From DASQDT01 sp036380435 (GTDB lineage Bacteria > Acidobacteriota > Blastocatellia > Pyrinomonadales > Pyrinomonadaceae): a DNA stretch of 18,180 nt. The position numbers and the translations under genes were made by a program. Below are positions 7,177-13,720 of the stretch, in pieces; the stretch's first letter is position 1; each line of letters starts with the position of its first letter. The DNA lies in NCBI GenBank assembly GCA_036380435.1, contig DASVES010000285.1:1-18180 (forward strand), given 5' to 3'. Under the pieces are notes generated by a model. It worked only from the letters and a program-made list of their open reading frames with translations, made no database searches and was not told the origin of the DNA.

Positions 7177-8160
7177 TCACTCCCCTCCCTCTATTTTTAT
7201 GAGCAATCCCGAGCGCACGACCTCGACCGAGCAGGTCGCGTTCGTCACCAGCGCCGCCGAAACGCCGCCCAAGCCCGATCTCTCGTCCGGGTGATCCAGC
7301 CCGTGTGAGCCGACGAAGATGGAGTCGGCTGCCCACTCGCGCGCCTCGTCTATCAGCACGCGCCGCGGGTCACCTTCCCTGATGACGACCGATGCGTCCA
7401 ACCCTTCATCGAGCAACACCACCCGCGCCCCTTCTGCCATCAGGTGCGCGTTCACGGGCGGGCCTTCATTGCAGCCCGTGTACAGTTCCTCCAACCTCGG
7501 CTTGATGTCGGTTATCCTCGTGGGGCCGCTCCCGTCGTCCACCACGATAAGGCGGACCTCGGTTCCGTCAGGCCACGCGCGCATCCCCACGGCACGTACC
7601 GCCCGCGCCGCGCCGCGCGACCCGTCCACGCCGACGATGATGCGCGGCGGAGCCACATCGTTTTTCTCGACCCCGCGCCGTCCGACGCGAACCGAGCAGC
7701 GAGCATTGGTGGCGAGCGCTTTCGACACGCTGCCGAGGAAGAATCGCCCCAAGGCAGAGCGCCCCTGCGAGCCGACCACGACCAGGTCCGGTCGCCACTC
7801 TTCGGCCTTTCGCAGCAACTCCCGAGAGGGTGAACCCTCTAAGACCTCGGCGCGCACTTCCCAGCCGGGGAAGTATGATCGGACGCGCCTGCTCGCTTCC
7901 GTCGCAAACCCCCGCGCCTCTGCGAGCAGCCGCGCGGCCTGCTCCTTTGCCACAGCGATGGCCGAGGTCACCCTGCGCGCTGTCAGCGCGGTTCCGGCGA
8001 CCTCGGCCATCGGTGTAGAGGTGCTCACCAGGCCGTCGCCCACCGAGACGATCAGGGCCTCGGCCTCGCGCGGCAGACCGGCGCGGCGCAAGTCATCCAG
8101 CGCGGCGTCGGCGTAAGCCGAGCCGTCGTATGCGATCAACACTTTCATTCGGTTTCCCAT
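7177..8160 (-). CDS. Tandem-domain universal stress protein (UspA family)
   Basis: A 327-aa protein made of two Usp domains (about 5-160 and 170-320). The N-terminus reads MKVLIAYDGSAYADAAL, and domain 2 restarts with RIIVGVDGSRGAARAV. Domain 1 has the full ATP-binding loop G-2x-G-9x-G-S (GSQGRSALGRFFLGS). In domain 2 the loop is altered (GSHGLDHPDERSGLGGVS), with an extra residue and Val where Ser/Thr is usual, so nucleotide binding may be confined to domain 1. Start: ATG 8160 has AAGGAGGG about 11 bases upstream; ATG 8148 overlaps the previous gene's stop as ATGA and gives the family-typical N-terminus; either is possible. It is cytosolic and expected to respond to energy or oxidative stress. 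Confidence 0.9.
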   Translation of the reverse strand: MGNRMKVLIAYDGSAYADAALDDLRRAGLPREAEALIVSVGDGLVSTSTPMAEVAGTALTARRVTSAIAVAKEQAARLLAEARGFATEASRRVRSYFPGWEVRAEVLEGSPSRELLRKAEEWRPDLVVVGSQGRSALGRFFLGSVSKALATNARCSVRVGRRGVEKNDVAPPRIIVGVDGSRGAARAVRAVGMRAWPDGTEVRLIVVDDGSGPTRITDIKPRLEELYTGCNEGPPVNAHLMAEGARVVLLDEGLDASVVIREGDPRRVLIDEAREWAADSIFVGSHGLDHPDERSGLGGVSAALVTNATCSVEVVRSGLLIKIEGGE

Positions 8161-8324
8161 AACTCACCATCCCTCCTTGCGCGTCGCCCGTCGCCCTTGC
8201 CGTTAAAAGGGCTTCTCGTTTTCTCAACCCTACTCCGGCGGCGCTCGCTCGCCTCCAGCCACGCGTACCATGCGAACAGGAGTACCAGCAGAATCACCGC
8301 CACGATGATTGACTTGAAATCCAT
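8145..8324 (-). CDS. 59-aa single-pass membrane protein
   Basis: A short open frame with ATG at 8324 and GGAGG 4 bases upstream. Residues 5-22 (SIIVAVILLVLLFAWYAW) form a transmembrane helix and the remaining 37 residues are strongly basic (RRRSR, GRRARRDG), so the tail should face the cytoplasm. The stop TGA (8145-8147) overlaps ATG 8148 of the UspA gene, which suggests translational coupling. It lies 42 bases after the preceding 105-aa gene. The length and the N-terminal-helix-plus-basic-tail form recall CcoQ-like or small regulatory membrane peptides, but there is no specific match. Confidence 0.6.
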   Translation of the reverse strand: MDFKSIIVAVILLVLLFAWYAWLEASERRRSRVEKTRSPFNGKGDGRRARRDGELWETE

Positions 8325-8366
8325 ACCGCCTCCGTCTTCATCAACAACCTGATCCCGCCAGGGCCT

Positions 8367-8684
8367 TCAAGCTGCATCCTGACGCTTTCGTTTTGTCGCG
8401 CCGCGCGCCTGATCGAGGGAGGGAGTAGTTGTCAACTTGTTGTCATCGGCTACGGCCGCCCTTTCATTTAGAGTTGACTCGGTTAACTCCTTATCCCTAC
8501 CTTCCAAGTCCGAGAACGCGACGACGAGCAGCAGCCCGCACATGGCGAGCGTCGAAAGCACGTAAAGGAGCGCGGTCTGCTCCCAGTAGAGCAGGGCGGA
8601 GACGAAGGCCGCCGCGCTCAAGACCCGGATGAGGCTGCCGCGCCGTCCCTTTCGCCCTCCCGGTGTGTTAATTCTCCGACTCAA
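8367..8684 (-). CDS. Small two-helix membrane protein, unknown function
   Basis: A 105-aa protein. It starts at a TTG (8684) preceded by GGGGGAGG at 7 bases; no ATG fits as well. The N-terminus is basic (GGRKGRRG). Hydrophobic segments lie at about 18-33 and 38-58 (TALLYVLSTLAMCGLLLVVA). The C-terminal half is polar and charged, ending KRKRQDAA. No family is recognised. It lies between the zinc-ribbon gene (75 bases upstream) and the 59-aa membrane protein (42 bases downstream), all on the same strand, so it is probably part of one operon with the UspA gene. Confidence 0.65.
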   Translation of the reverse strand: MSRRINTPGGRKGRRGSLIRVLSAAAFVSALLYWEQTALLYVLSTLAMCGLLLVVAFSDLEGRDKELTESTLNERAAVADDNKLTTTPSLDQARGATKRKRQDAA

Positions 8685-8759
8685 TTGACCACCTCCCCCG
8701 CTTGCGGCGCGCCCGAGTCTCTCTGACCTTCGCGCCCGCGCGCCGCCGTAAGGCGCTCG

Positions 8760-8951
8760 TCACCCCTTCCCCCCTGATTGCTTAGGGGCTTGCTTCGGCG
8801 GGATGGTGGCCGCGCACCTCTCGCACGCCACGGCCTCGAACAATTCCCCCTCCGAAGTAAGCTGATTGTGCCCGCATTGCGGGCAACGGCGTGTCAGCAT
8901 CCTGCGCCGTGTTTCGCCGTATGCCCGCGTCGCAACCAAAGCATGAATCAT
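8760..8951 (-). CDS. CPxCG-type zinc-ribbon small protein
   Basis: A 63-aa protein with a textbook AGGAGG 8 bases before the ATG. The core is MLTRRCPQCGHNQ, then EAVACERCAATIPPK: two CxxC knuckles 20 residues apart, a zinc ribbon of the kind found in many tiny bacterial proteins. It most likely binds one Zn and may contact RNA, DNA or a protein partner; the specific role is unknown. It is the first gene of the proposed stress operon, and a decayed paralogue lies near the operon's end (6992-7175). A 6-bp hairpin (8973-8978 with 8988-8993) sits just upstream of the RBS region. Confidence 0.75.
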   Translation of the reverse strand: MIHALVATRAYGETRRRMLTRRCPQCGHNQLTSEGELFEAVACERCAATIPPKQAPKQSGGKG

Positions 8952-9208
8952 CTGTCCAACCTCCTGCTGCCTGCTGAATTAACCATCTTCAGCTTAGTGG
9001 ATGCGGGGCTGGCGAAAAACCGTGACATCACCCGACTCGTCTAGGTGTTTTCACGTGCTCCGCTTCCGCTTAGGGTTGCACCGACGGAGAGTGGGGGACG
9101 CCCGCCAGCGTCGAATTCATGAATGAAGTAGCCGGTAAATATGAAGGGAGTTGATGAGGTGAAGAAGCTGAAGGGCGGAGACAAAGCCGCGCCAGAGTGG
9201 GCGGCAGG
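8952..9208. other. 257-base spacer between response regulator and zinc-ribbon operon
   Basis: Read on the minus strand it should hold the end of the kinase/regulator transcript and the promoter of the zinc-ribbon/UspA operon. I see a small hairpin (GCTGAA 8973-8978 with TTCAGC 8988-8993) and a GTGA-TG-TCAC dyad near 9023-9032, but no convincing -35/-10 pair or terminator. A 23-codon plus-strand frame near 9140-9211 lacks support as a gene. Confidence 0.4.
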
Positions 9209-9853
9209 TTAGCCGGACGCACCGCGCCCGAGCACGTGGCGCGCGATCTCGACGCGGTTGCTCCAGCCTTTTTTAGAGAGGATGTTGCTGATGTGCCCTT
9301 CGACGGTGCGGACGCTCAACCCCAGCTCGGCGGCGATCTCTTTGTTGCTCAAGCCGTCGGCGACCAGACGTGCGACGCGGGCTTCGGCGTCGGTGAAATC
9401 TTCGTCGGGAGCGTAGTGCGACGGCGAACTCTCTTCGCCTTTCGCGGTGCTCACGAGCCGCGCGAGTTCGGCGCCGGTGCGCTCGGCGCGGCTGAGGAGA
9501 TTAGAGACGACGGCGAGCAGCTCCTCCGGGTCGAAAGGCTTTGTGAGGTACGCGTCAACGCCCGTGCGGAGGCCCGCGATGCGATCTTTCCGCTCGCCTT
9601 TCGCGGTGAGGAAGATGATGGGGATGAGTTCGGTGCGCGGGTTCGAGCGCAGTGCGCGCGCGAGTTGATAGCCGTCCATGCCGGGCATCCGTATGTCACT
9701 GATGATTAAGTCCGGCACGCCTCTCTGGATCGAGACGAGCGCCTCGGCGCCGCTCCGAGCGGTCGTCACCTCGTAGCCTTCTTCCCGCAGGGTGACGGCG
9801 ACGGCGCGCAACAGTTTCGCCTCGTCGTCCACGACCAGCAGTCGTTTAGCCAT
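9209..9853 (-). CDS. Response regulator, receiver plus LuxR/NarL-type HTH
   Basis: A 214-aa protein. The receiver domain (about 1-125) has the acidic pair Asp9/Asp10, phospho-acceptor Asp53 (ISDIRMPG), Thr83 (FLTAKG) and Lys105 (LTKPF), all conserved. A linker of about 25 residues leads to a C-terminal LuxR-type helix-turn-helix (about 150-210: DFTDAEARVARLVADGLSNK, then LSVRTVEGHISNIL). Its ATG lies inside the end of the histidine kinase gene (8-base overlap, ATGGCTAA), and its GAGGGG RBS is within the kinase coding sequence, so the two are translationally coupled and surely partners. It should be a DNA-binding activator; its targets are unknown. Confidence 0.93.
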   Translation of the reverse strand: MAKRLLVVDDEAKLLRAVAVTLREEGYEVTTARSGAEALVSIQRGVPDLIISDIRMPGMDGYQLARALRSNPRTELIPIIFLTAKGERKDRIAGLRTGVDAYLTKPFDPEELLAVVSNLLSRAERTGAELARLVSTAKGEESSPSHYAPDEDFTDAEARVARLVADGLSNKEIAAELGLSVRTVEGHISNILSKKGWSNRVEIARHVLGRGASG

Positions 9854-11054
9854 TTGACAACCCCTCTCGCTTCACAGCGCCACTCGCCAGGGACTCAGCA
9901 GGCGCTTTGACAGAGCTTGTCGCCCACCCACCCTCGTCAACATTAGCTTCATCATCAGTTTCATCCCGCCACACCGGGAGCCGCAAAGTAAAAGTGCTGC
10001 CGCGTCCGACCCGGCTGCTCGCCTCAATCGAGCCGCCCATTCCTTCGACGAGCACGCTCGCCAGGTGAAGGCCGAGACCGATGCCGGGCACTTCCTGCTC
10101 GTCCAGGTGGCCGGCGCCGTCACCCGCCCCGGCGCGGCCGCGATAGAAGCGGTCGAAGATGCGCGGCAAGTCTTCGGTGCGTATCCCGACGCCGGTGTCT
10201 TCGACCTCAATCGCGACGCGCCCGCCGTCTTCGTCACGGCGGGCGCGCAAGATTATGCGCCCGCCGTCGGGCGTGTACTTGATCGCGTTCTCGACGACGG
10301 CGCAGAGCGCGCGGCGGAGCGCGCTCTTGTCGGCGCGGACGGGCGGCAGGTCGGAGACTGGTCCGACTACGAGCTCCTGATTGCGCTCGACGGCTGCGGC
10401 GCGCTCGATCTTCTCGCAAGCCCGCAACGCCTCGCCCACGTCAACTCGCGCAGCCCTAATCTCGACGCCGCCCACTTTAACGCGCGACAGGTCGAGCAGG
10501 TTGTGCACGAGGTCAATCTGCCGTTCGCACTCCGAGGCGATGTCTTCGAGGTACTCGCGCCGCTCTTCTTCGGTCGGATTCTTCCTCAAGAGCACGCGCG
10601 TCAAAGTCTTAATCGTCGTCAGCGGCGTGCGCAGCTCGTGCGAGACGGCGGCGAGGAACTCGTCCTTGACAACGTTGGCGGCCTCGGCTTCACGCCGCGC
10701 CTGCTGTTCGAGCGCGAGCGCCCTTTCACGCGCCGCGCTGAGAGAACTGATGATGAGCGCCGCCAGTGTGAAGACGCCGAGTTCAAGCAAGTCCTCCCCG
10801 TTAACTTTGAAAGAATACGCCGGCGGAAAAAAGAAGAAAGCGCCGACGACCGCCGAGAGCGCGGTGGCGAGCAGCCCCGCGCCCAGCCCGCCGCGCCACG
10901 CGCTGAACATGACGGCGGCAAGGTAGGCCGACGAGACATCCATCTCGACGTAGCGCGTGGCGAACATCGTCAGCACGAATACCGCCCCTACCGACCAGAC
11001 CGCGATCAGGTAGCGACGCAGTTTCTTGCCCGTATTTTCGCCCAAGGCGCTCAC
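9846..11054 (-). CDS. Membrane histidine kinase with DUF4118 (KdpD-like) sensor region
   Basis: A 402-aa protein. About 15-105 form four close-packed membrane helices (SSAYLAAVMFSAWRGGLGAG, then FFFFPPAYSFKV, the DUF4118 signature also found in KdpD). A short coiled coil (105-130) leads to a HisKA domain with SHELRTPL (His139). The catalytic domain has an N box with Asn256 (VVENAIKYTP), G1 box EDTGVGI (~286), F box RIFDRFYRG (~300) and G2 box GIGLGLH (~324). There is no periplasmic domain, so it probably senses the membrane or a cytosolic cue. Start is GTG 11054, overlapping the upstream stop as GTGA. Unlike KdpD it lacks the N-terminal KdpD/Usp part. Confidence 0.92.
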   Translation of the reverse strand: MSALGENTGKKLRRYLIAVWSVGAVFVLTMFATRYVEMDVSSAYLAAVMFSAWRGGLGAGLLATALSAVVGAFFFFPPAYSFKVNGEDLLELGVFTLAALIISSLSAARERALALEQQARREAEAANVVKDEFLAAVSHELRTPLTTIKTLTRVLLRKNPTEEERREYLEDIASECERQIDLVHNLLDLSRVKVGGVEIRAARVDVGEALRACEKIERAAAVERNQELVVGPVSDLPPVRADKSALRRALCAVVENAIKYTPDGGRIILRARRDEDGGRVAIEVEDTGVGIRTEDLPRIFDRFYRGRAGAGDGAGHLDEQEVPGIGLGLHLASVLVEGMGGSIEASSRVGRGSTFTLRLPVWRDETDDEANVDEGGWATSSVKAPAESLASGAVKREGLSNG

Positions 11055-11284
11055 GAAACTTTTTCCCCACCGGCGTCACCCGTTGCGGCAGTGGATGAGC
11101 CGCCGGCGTCTTCCTCTTCCTTCTCCGCCTTACGTCGTTTCACTCCGAGCACCCAGCCGGGCGGGTCGCTCGCCGGGAAAGAATCTTGCAGGTCTCTGTC
11201 TATCTTCGCTTCGATCCTGTCTTCGCCCCCCGCGCCAGTCGGCAGCCCTTCCCTTTGCTTCTTCTGCTTAGACTTGCTATCCAT
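11051..11284 (-). CDS. Small SFPASDPP-motif protein coupled to the histidine kinase
   Basis: A 77-aa hydrophilic protein. The start at 11284 (MDSKSKQKKQREG) has GGAGGT 6 bases upstream; the frame extends 7 codons further to 11305 without an RBS. The centre holds DRDLQDSFPASDPPGW, a short motif I recognise from many uncharacterised small bacterial proteins (general form LxxSFPASDPPxW). The flanks are low-complexity, rich in Lys/Glu and then Gly/Ala/Ser, so the protein is probably disordered apart from the motif. Its TGA overlaps the kinase GTG by GTGA, so the three genes form one coupled operon. Function is unknown; co-translation with the kinase hints at a signalling or regulatory role. Confidence 0.75.
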   Translation of the reverse strand: MDSKSKQKKQREGLPTGAGGEDRIEAKIDRDLQDSFPASDPPGWVLGVKRRKAEKEEEDAGGSSTAATGDAGGEKVS

Positions 11285-11318
11285 CTTTCCACCTCCGTTC
11301 GGCATGCGGTTATTAGTA

Positions 11319-11375
11319 GCGCTTTCCTAACGTATAGGACAGCGACGCAGCCGCGATCCACCGTATGGAAAGCGC
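11319..11375. repeat. Inverted repeat upstream of the kinase operon
   Basis: GCGCTTTCC (11319-11327) pairs perfectly with GGAAAGCGC (11367-11375) across 39 bases, and pairing can continue imperfectly inwards (TAACGTATAGGA against TCCACCGTAT). It lies 35 to 91 bases before the start of the SFPASDPP gene, where an mRNA leader structure or an operator would be expected. Confidence 0.45.
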
Positions 11376-11386
11376 CGTTTACAACG

Positions 11387-11410
11387 CGCCTCCCCAGATA
11401 ACTGGGGGCG
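11387..11410 (-). terminator. Possible hairpin terminator after the Crp-family gene
   Basis: CCCCAG (11392-11397) pairs with CTGGGG (11402-11407) around a 4-base loop, with a further CGC/GCG pairing outside a 2-base bulge. It lies about 45 bases past the Crp-family stop codon. There is no clear U-tract on the minus strand, so the call is weak. Confidence 0.35.
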
Positions 11411-11453
11411 ACAAAGGTCAGCCATTGAGCTGAAAGATTGATCGGTTTTTGTC

Positions 11454-12167
11454 TTACCAGCTTAATAAGCGGTCGGACTCTGCCTTGACTACCTGGTAGC
11501 ACTCACAAACGAACTCTTCCAATCCTCCCCTATCGAGGATAGTAATTACCCCGCGTGAGTAGCGAATCAGCCCGGCGTTTTGCAGGATGATCGCCGCCTC
11601 GCTGACCCGGGAGCGGCGCGTGCCGAGCGTCTGCGCGAGGAACTCTTGCGTCAGCCTAAGCTCAACTCCTCCAACACGATCCTGACACAACAACAGCCAG
11701 CGCGCTAATCTCTCGCCGAGATTATGATTGCGGTTGCAGGCCGCCGACTGGGAGACCTGCTTGAGCAGCGCCAGCGAATAGCGCAGCAGCAGGCTTTGCA
11801 GTTTGCCGCCGCGCTTGAGTTCTTCCTTGAGCTTCCCTGTGCCCATCCGCATCGCCCCGTCCGGGATCTGCACGATGGCATGATTTTGAGAGACGTCGTC
11901 TCCCATCACGACGGAGAGACCGACCATTCCCTCATTTCCTACTAAGCCGACTTCGACACTCGTCCCCCCTTCCATGTGGGTGACGAGCGAGACGACGGCA
12001 CCGTTTAAGAAGTAGACATATTTGATGCGGCCTTCCATCTCGTAAAGAGTCTCTCCGACGGGCATAGAGACCAGCTTTAAATGTGGAAGCAGGCGGTTAT
12101 ATTCTTTAGTCGGCAGGGCAGCGAGAATCTTATTCTGGGGTGTGGGTGGTCTGGCTGATTTAGGCAT
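11454..12167 (-). CDS. Crp/Fnr family transcriptional regulator
   Basis: About 237 aa, starting at the ATG at 12167 (MPKSARPPTPQNKIL) with AAGGAG 5 bases upstream. The frame runs 39 codons further but without an RBS. The N-terminal part (about 15-135) is a cyclic-nucleotide-binding-type beta-roll (LVSMPVGETLYEMEGRIKYV, then VEVGLVGNEGMVGLSVVMG). A dimer helix follows, then a winged helix near 170-215 (RLTQEFLAQTLGTRRSRVSE, then IILQNAGLIRYSRG). There is no Fnr-type cysteine cluster at the N-terminus. I cannot tell the ligand; the canonical cAMP-phosphate residues are not evident. It is divergent from the AraC gene across a dyad-rich 433-base region and may control it. Confidence 0.88.
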   Translation of the reverse strand: MPKSARPPTPQNKILAALPTKEYNRLLPHLKLVSMPVGETLYEMEGRIKYVYFLNGAVVSLVTHMEGGTSVEVGLVGNEGMVGLSVVMGDDVSQNHAIVQIPDGAMRMGTGKLKEELKRGGKLQSLLLRYSLALLKQVSQSAACNRNHNLGERLARWLLLCQDRVGGVELRLTQEFLAQTLGTRRSRVSEAAIILQNAGLIRYSRGVITILDRGGLEEFVCECYQVVKAESDRLLSW

Positions 12168-12312
12168 CGCATCTCCTTGCTTTCCGTTCGCGCGGGGAAC
12201 ACAAGCTGTAGCAGGGGAAGATGCGTCGTGAAGGCAAGTCCTGATGTCGCAAGCTGGGTTCTGAAAGAACAGTAACGGCTTCAATATTGCGTCACTTTAT
12301 CACACCGGCACT

Positions 12313-12339
12313 GCCATGTCGCACTTCCGCGCACATGGC
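12313..12339. repeat. Inverted repeat GCCATGT / ACATGGC
   Basis: GCCATGT (12313-12319) and ACATGGC (12333-12339) are perfect reverse complements, and CGC/GCG inside can extend the stem with one bulged base. It lies upstream of the AraC promoter and in the leader of the Crp-family gene, so it could be an operator or an RNA hairpin. Confidence 0.45.
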
Positions 12340-12364
12340 TATGCACGAATTCGGGAGTATAACC

Positions 12365-12393
12365 TTGACTCCCTACTATGCAGGGCATAGACT
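12365..12393 (+). promoter_or_regulatory. Candidate sigma70-type promoter for the AraC-family gene
   Basis: TTGACT (12365-12370) and TAGACT (12388-12393) are separated by exactly 17 bases and match the consensus at 5 and 4 of 6 positions. Transcription would start near 12400, leaving a leader of about 200 bases. A minus-strand TATACT (12361-12356) sits next to it and may serve the Crp-family gene, though no good -35 box accompanies it. Confidence 0.55.
12376..12390. promoter_or_regulatory. Dyad operator candidate CTATGC-AGG-GCATAG
   Basis: A perfect 6-bp dyad with a 3-base centre fills the end of the 17-base spacer and the first half of the -10 box. A protein bound here would block or reshape the promoter. 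Likely candidates are the two neighbouring regulators, but neither family's consensus is matched. Confidence 0.45.
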
Positions 12394-12435
12394 CCCCGTC
12401 ATTAAGCTTGTTTCCTGCTGAAACTTTAATCCTTC

Positions 12436-12469
12436 AACGTAGGACAGCACCTACCTAGAAGCCTACGTT
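12436..12469 (+). repeat. Inverted repeat in the AraC mRNA leader
   Basis: AACGTAGG (12436-12443) pairs with CCTACGTT (12462-12469) across 18 bases. If transcription starts near 12400, this forms an 8-bp hairpin in the untranslated leader, about 130 bases ahead of the AraC start codon. Confidence 0.45.
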
Positions 12470-12600
12470 CCAGCCTTAATCTTTCTCCAGCCAACACCCT
12501 TAATGGCGTGAACGTTGTGTACGTCGGCTTTCTTGGACGCAGCGCAATCCCAAGAACGCGAAACCTCCAAGCTCTCTCGCCGGAAGGAAGGGAGGAGGAC

Positions 12601-13560
12601 ATGATTAAGGTAAGAACGGCAGGCGGGCGCGGAAAAGCTCTGACCAAGGGTGGTGACGGCCGTCGCACATTTTCACAAGATAGGATTTTAGTCTCCGTCA
12701 AGGACGGAACCTCCAAGCCATTGTTCCCTTCCGACGAGCCTTCTTTGACGAGCACTGCCTGCGCTTGGGGCGGACTCCTTGTGGAACATCATCGCCTGCC
12801 GCCCGCAGAATTCCCGGAACGCGTCGCGACCAGCCATCTCGTCGCCTTGCATCTGCGTCCGGCAAAATTGGAATGGTTTCTCGGCGGACACCCGCAGACC
12901 AGGCGCATGACGCGCGGCAGCATCGACATTGTCCCGCAAGGCACGCTCTTGGGAGGTTACAGTCGGGATGAGACGGAGTTTCTGATGATGGCGCTCGATC
13001 CGTCATTCGTCGAGCGCGTGGCGAGCGAAGCGGGTGTGGCAATCCCTATTGAATTGGTCAGGCATCTCGGAATACGCGATCCGCAGATCGAACACATCGG
13101 CTTGGCGCTCAAGGCGGAACTCGAAACGGGCTGCCTTTCCGGCCGGCTTTACGGCGAATCGCTCGCCGTCGCGCTGGCGGCTCACCTGCTCGGCAAGTAC
13201 GCGGCGAATGTTCCCAAGACTCACAGCGACAACGCCGCCCTTCCCGCTTACAAGCTGCGGCGGGTGATCGAGTATATCAACGACAATTTGACTGAAGATT
13301 TAACGCTCGCCGAAATCGCTCGTGTCGCGGGGATGAATCCGCATTACTTCTCCCGCGCGTTCAGACAGTCAACCGGCATCCCGCCGCACAGGTATGTCAT
13401 CAACTGCCGGGTGGAGAAAGCCAAGAGATTGCTGGCAGACGATGAACTGCCTCTGGTAGAGGTCGGGCTGACGGTCGGCTTCCAGAACCAAAGTCATTTC
13501 ACCACGCTCTTCCACAAGCTGACGGGCGTGACGCCGAAAGCCTACCGCGACGAAACTTAG
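12601..13560 (+). CDS. AraC family transcriptional regulator
   Basis: A 319-aa protein. The ATG at 12601 follows GGAGGAGGAC and is preferred over the upstream start of the open frame at 12508. Residues 1-210 are a divergent ligand-binding or dimerisation part (a cupin-like segment around RGSIDIVPQGTLLGGY). Residues 219-319 are the double helix-turn-helix: TLAEIARVAGMNPHYFSRAF at 235-254 and VEVGLTVGFQNQSHFTTLFH at 286-305, ending GVTPKAYR. The C-terminal domain is a very good match to AraC/XylS activators. The ligand and targets cannot be deduced. It stands alone on the plus strand; the next gene has its own promoter element. Confidence 0.92.
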   Translation: MIKVRTAGGRGKALTKGGDGRRTFSQDRILVSVKDGTSKPLFPSDEPSLTSTACAWGGLLVEHHRLPPAEFPERVATSHLVALHLRPAKLEWFLGGHPQTRRMTRGSIDIVPQGTLLGGYSRDETEFLMMALDPSFVERVASEAGVAIPIELVRHLGIRDPQIEHIGLALKAELETGCLSGRLYGESLAVALAAHLLGKYAANVPKTHSDNAALPAYKLRRVIEYINDNLTEDLTLAEIARVAGMNPHYFSRAFRQSTGIPPHRYVINCRVEKAKRLLADDELPLVEVGLTVGFQNQSHFTTLFHKLTGVTPKAYRDET

Positions 13561-13673
13561 TCGAAGTCCGTTTGTGCCGTTTCAACTCCCTCCCCCAAGA
13601 AACTTCCCCAACCTTAAACCCTCCCTGAGCAAAGGCTCGCCCGCCCTGCCATCCATTCAGGCTCACACGAGAA

Positions 13674-13720
13674 AGAGTCAAGATTAGAAAATAAAAGTCA
13701 AGATGAGAAAAGACTGCCGA
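13674..13720 (+). repeat. 47-bp element, copy B (upstream of DsbA-fold gene)
   Basis: This is base-for-base identical to copy A at 4450-4496 (opposite strand). The flanks also resemble those of copy A: CGCCCGCCCTG at 13640-13650, GCTCACAC at 13663-13670 and GGACTCGGCTA after the element, with spacing differing by only 1 base in each case. Its orientation towards the downstream gene is the same as for copy A. Confidence 0.9.

Larger units (their letters stand above)
12168..12600. promoter_or_regulatory. Divergent control region between Crp-family and AraC-family genes
   Basis: No gene is supported in these 433 bases. They hold a plus-strand promoter (12365-12393), a minus-strand -10-like TATACT (12361-12356), a perfect dyad in the promoter spacer (12376-12390), a hairpin (12313-12339) and an inverted repeat in the AraC leader (12436-12469). 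Both adjoining frames extend into the region but lack an RBS at their upstream starts. Confidence 0.55.

Noticed and set aside
7319..8116. A 265-codon plus-strand open frame opposite the UspA gene
   Set aside because: Ser/Arg/Pro-rich shadow of a clear tandem Usp protein.
9144..9212. A 23-codon plus-strand frame starting MKGVDEVKKLKGG
   Set aside because: No RBS at useful distance, too short, and it ends at the edge of the response regulator gene.
10065..11330. A 421-codon plus-strand open frame opposite the histidine kinase
   Set aside because: It is antisense to a kinase with all motifs intact and overlapping operon junctions; no RBS or recognisable domain. High GC makes long antisense frames common.
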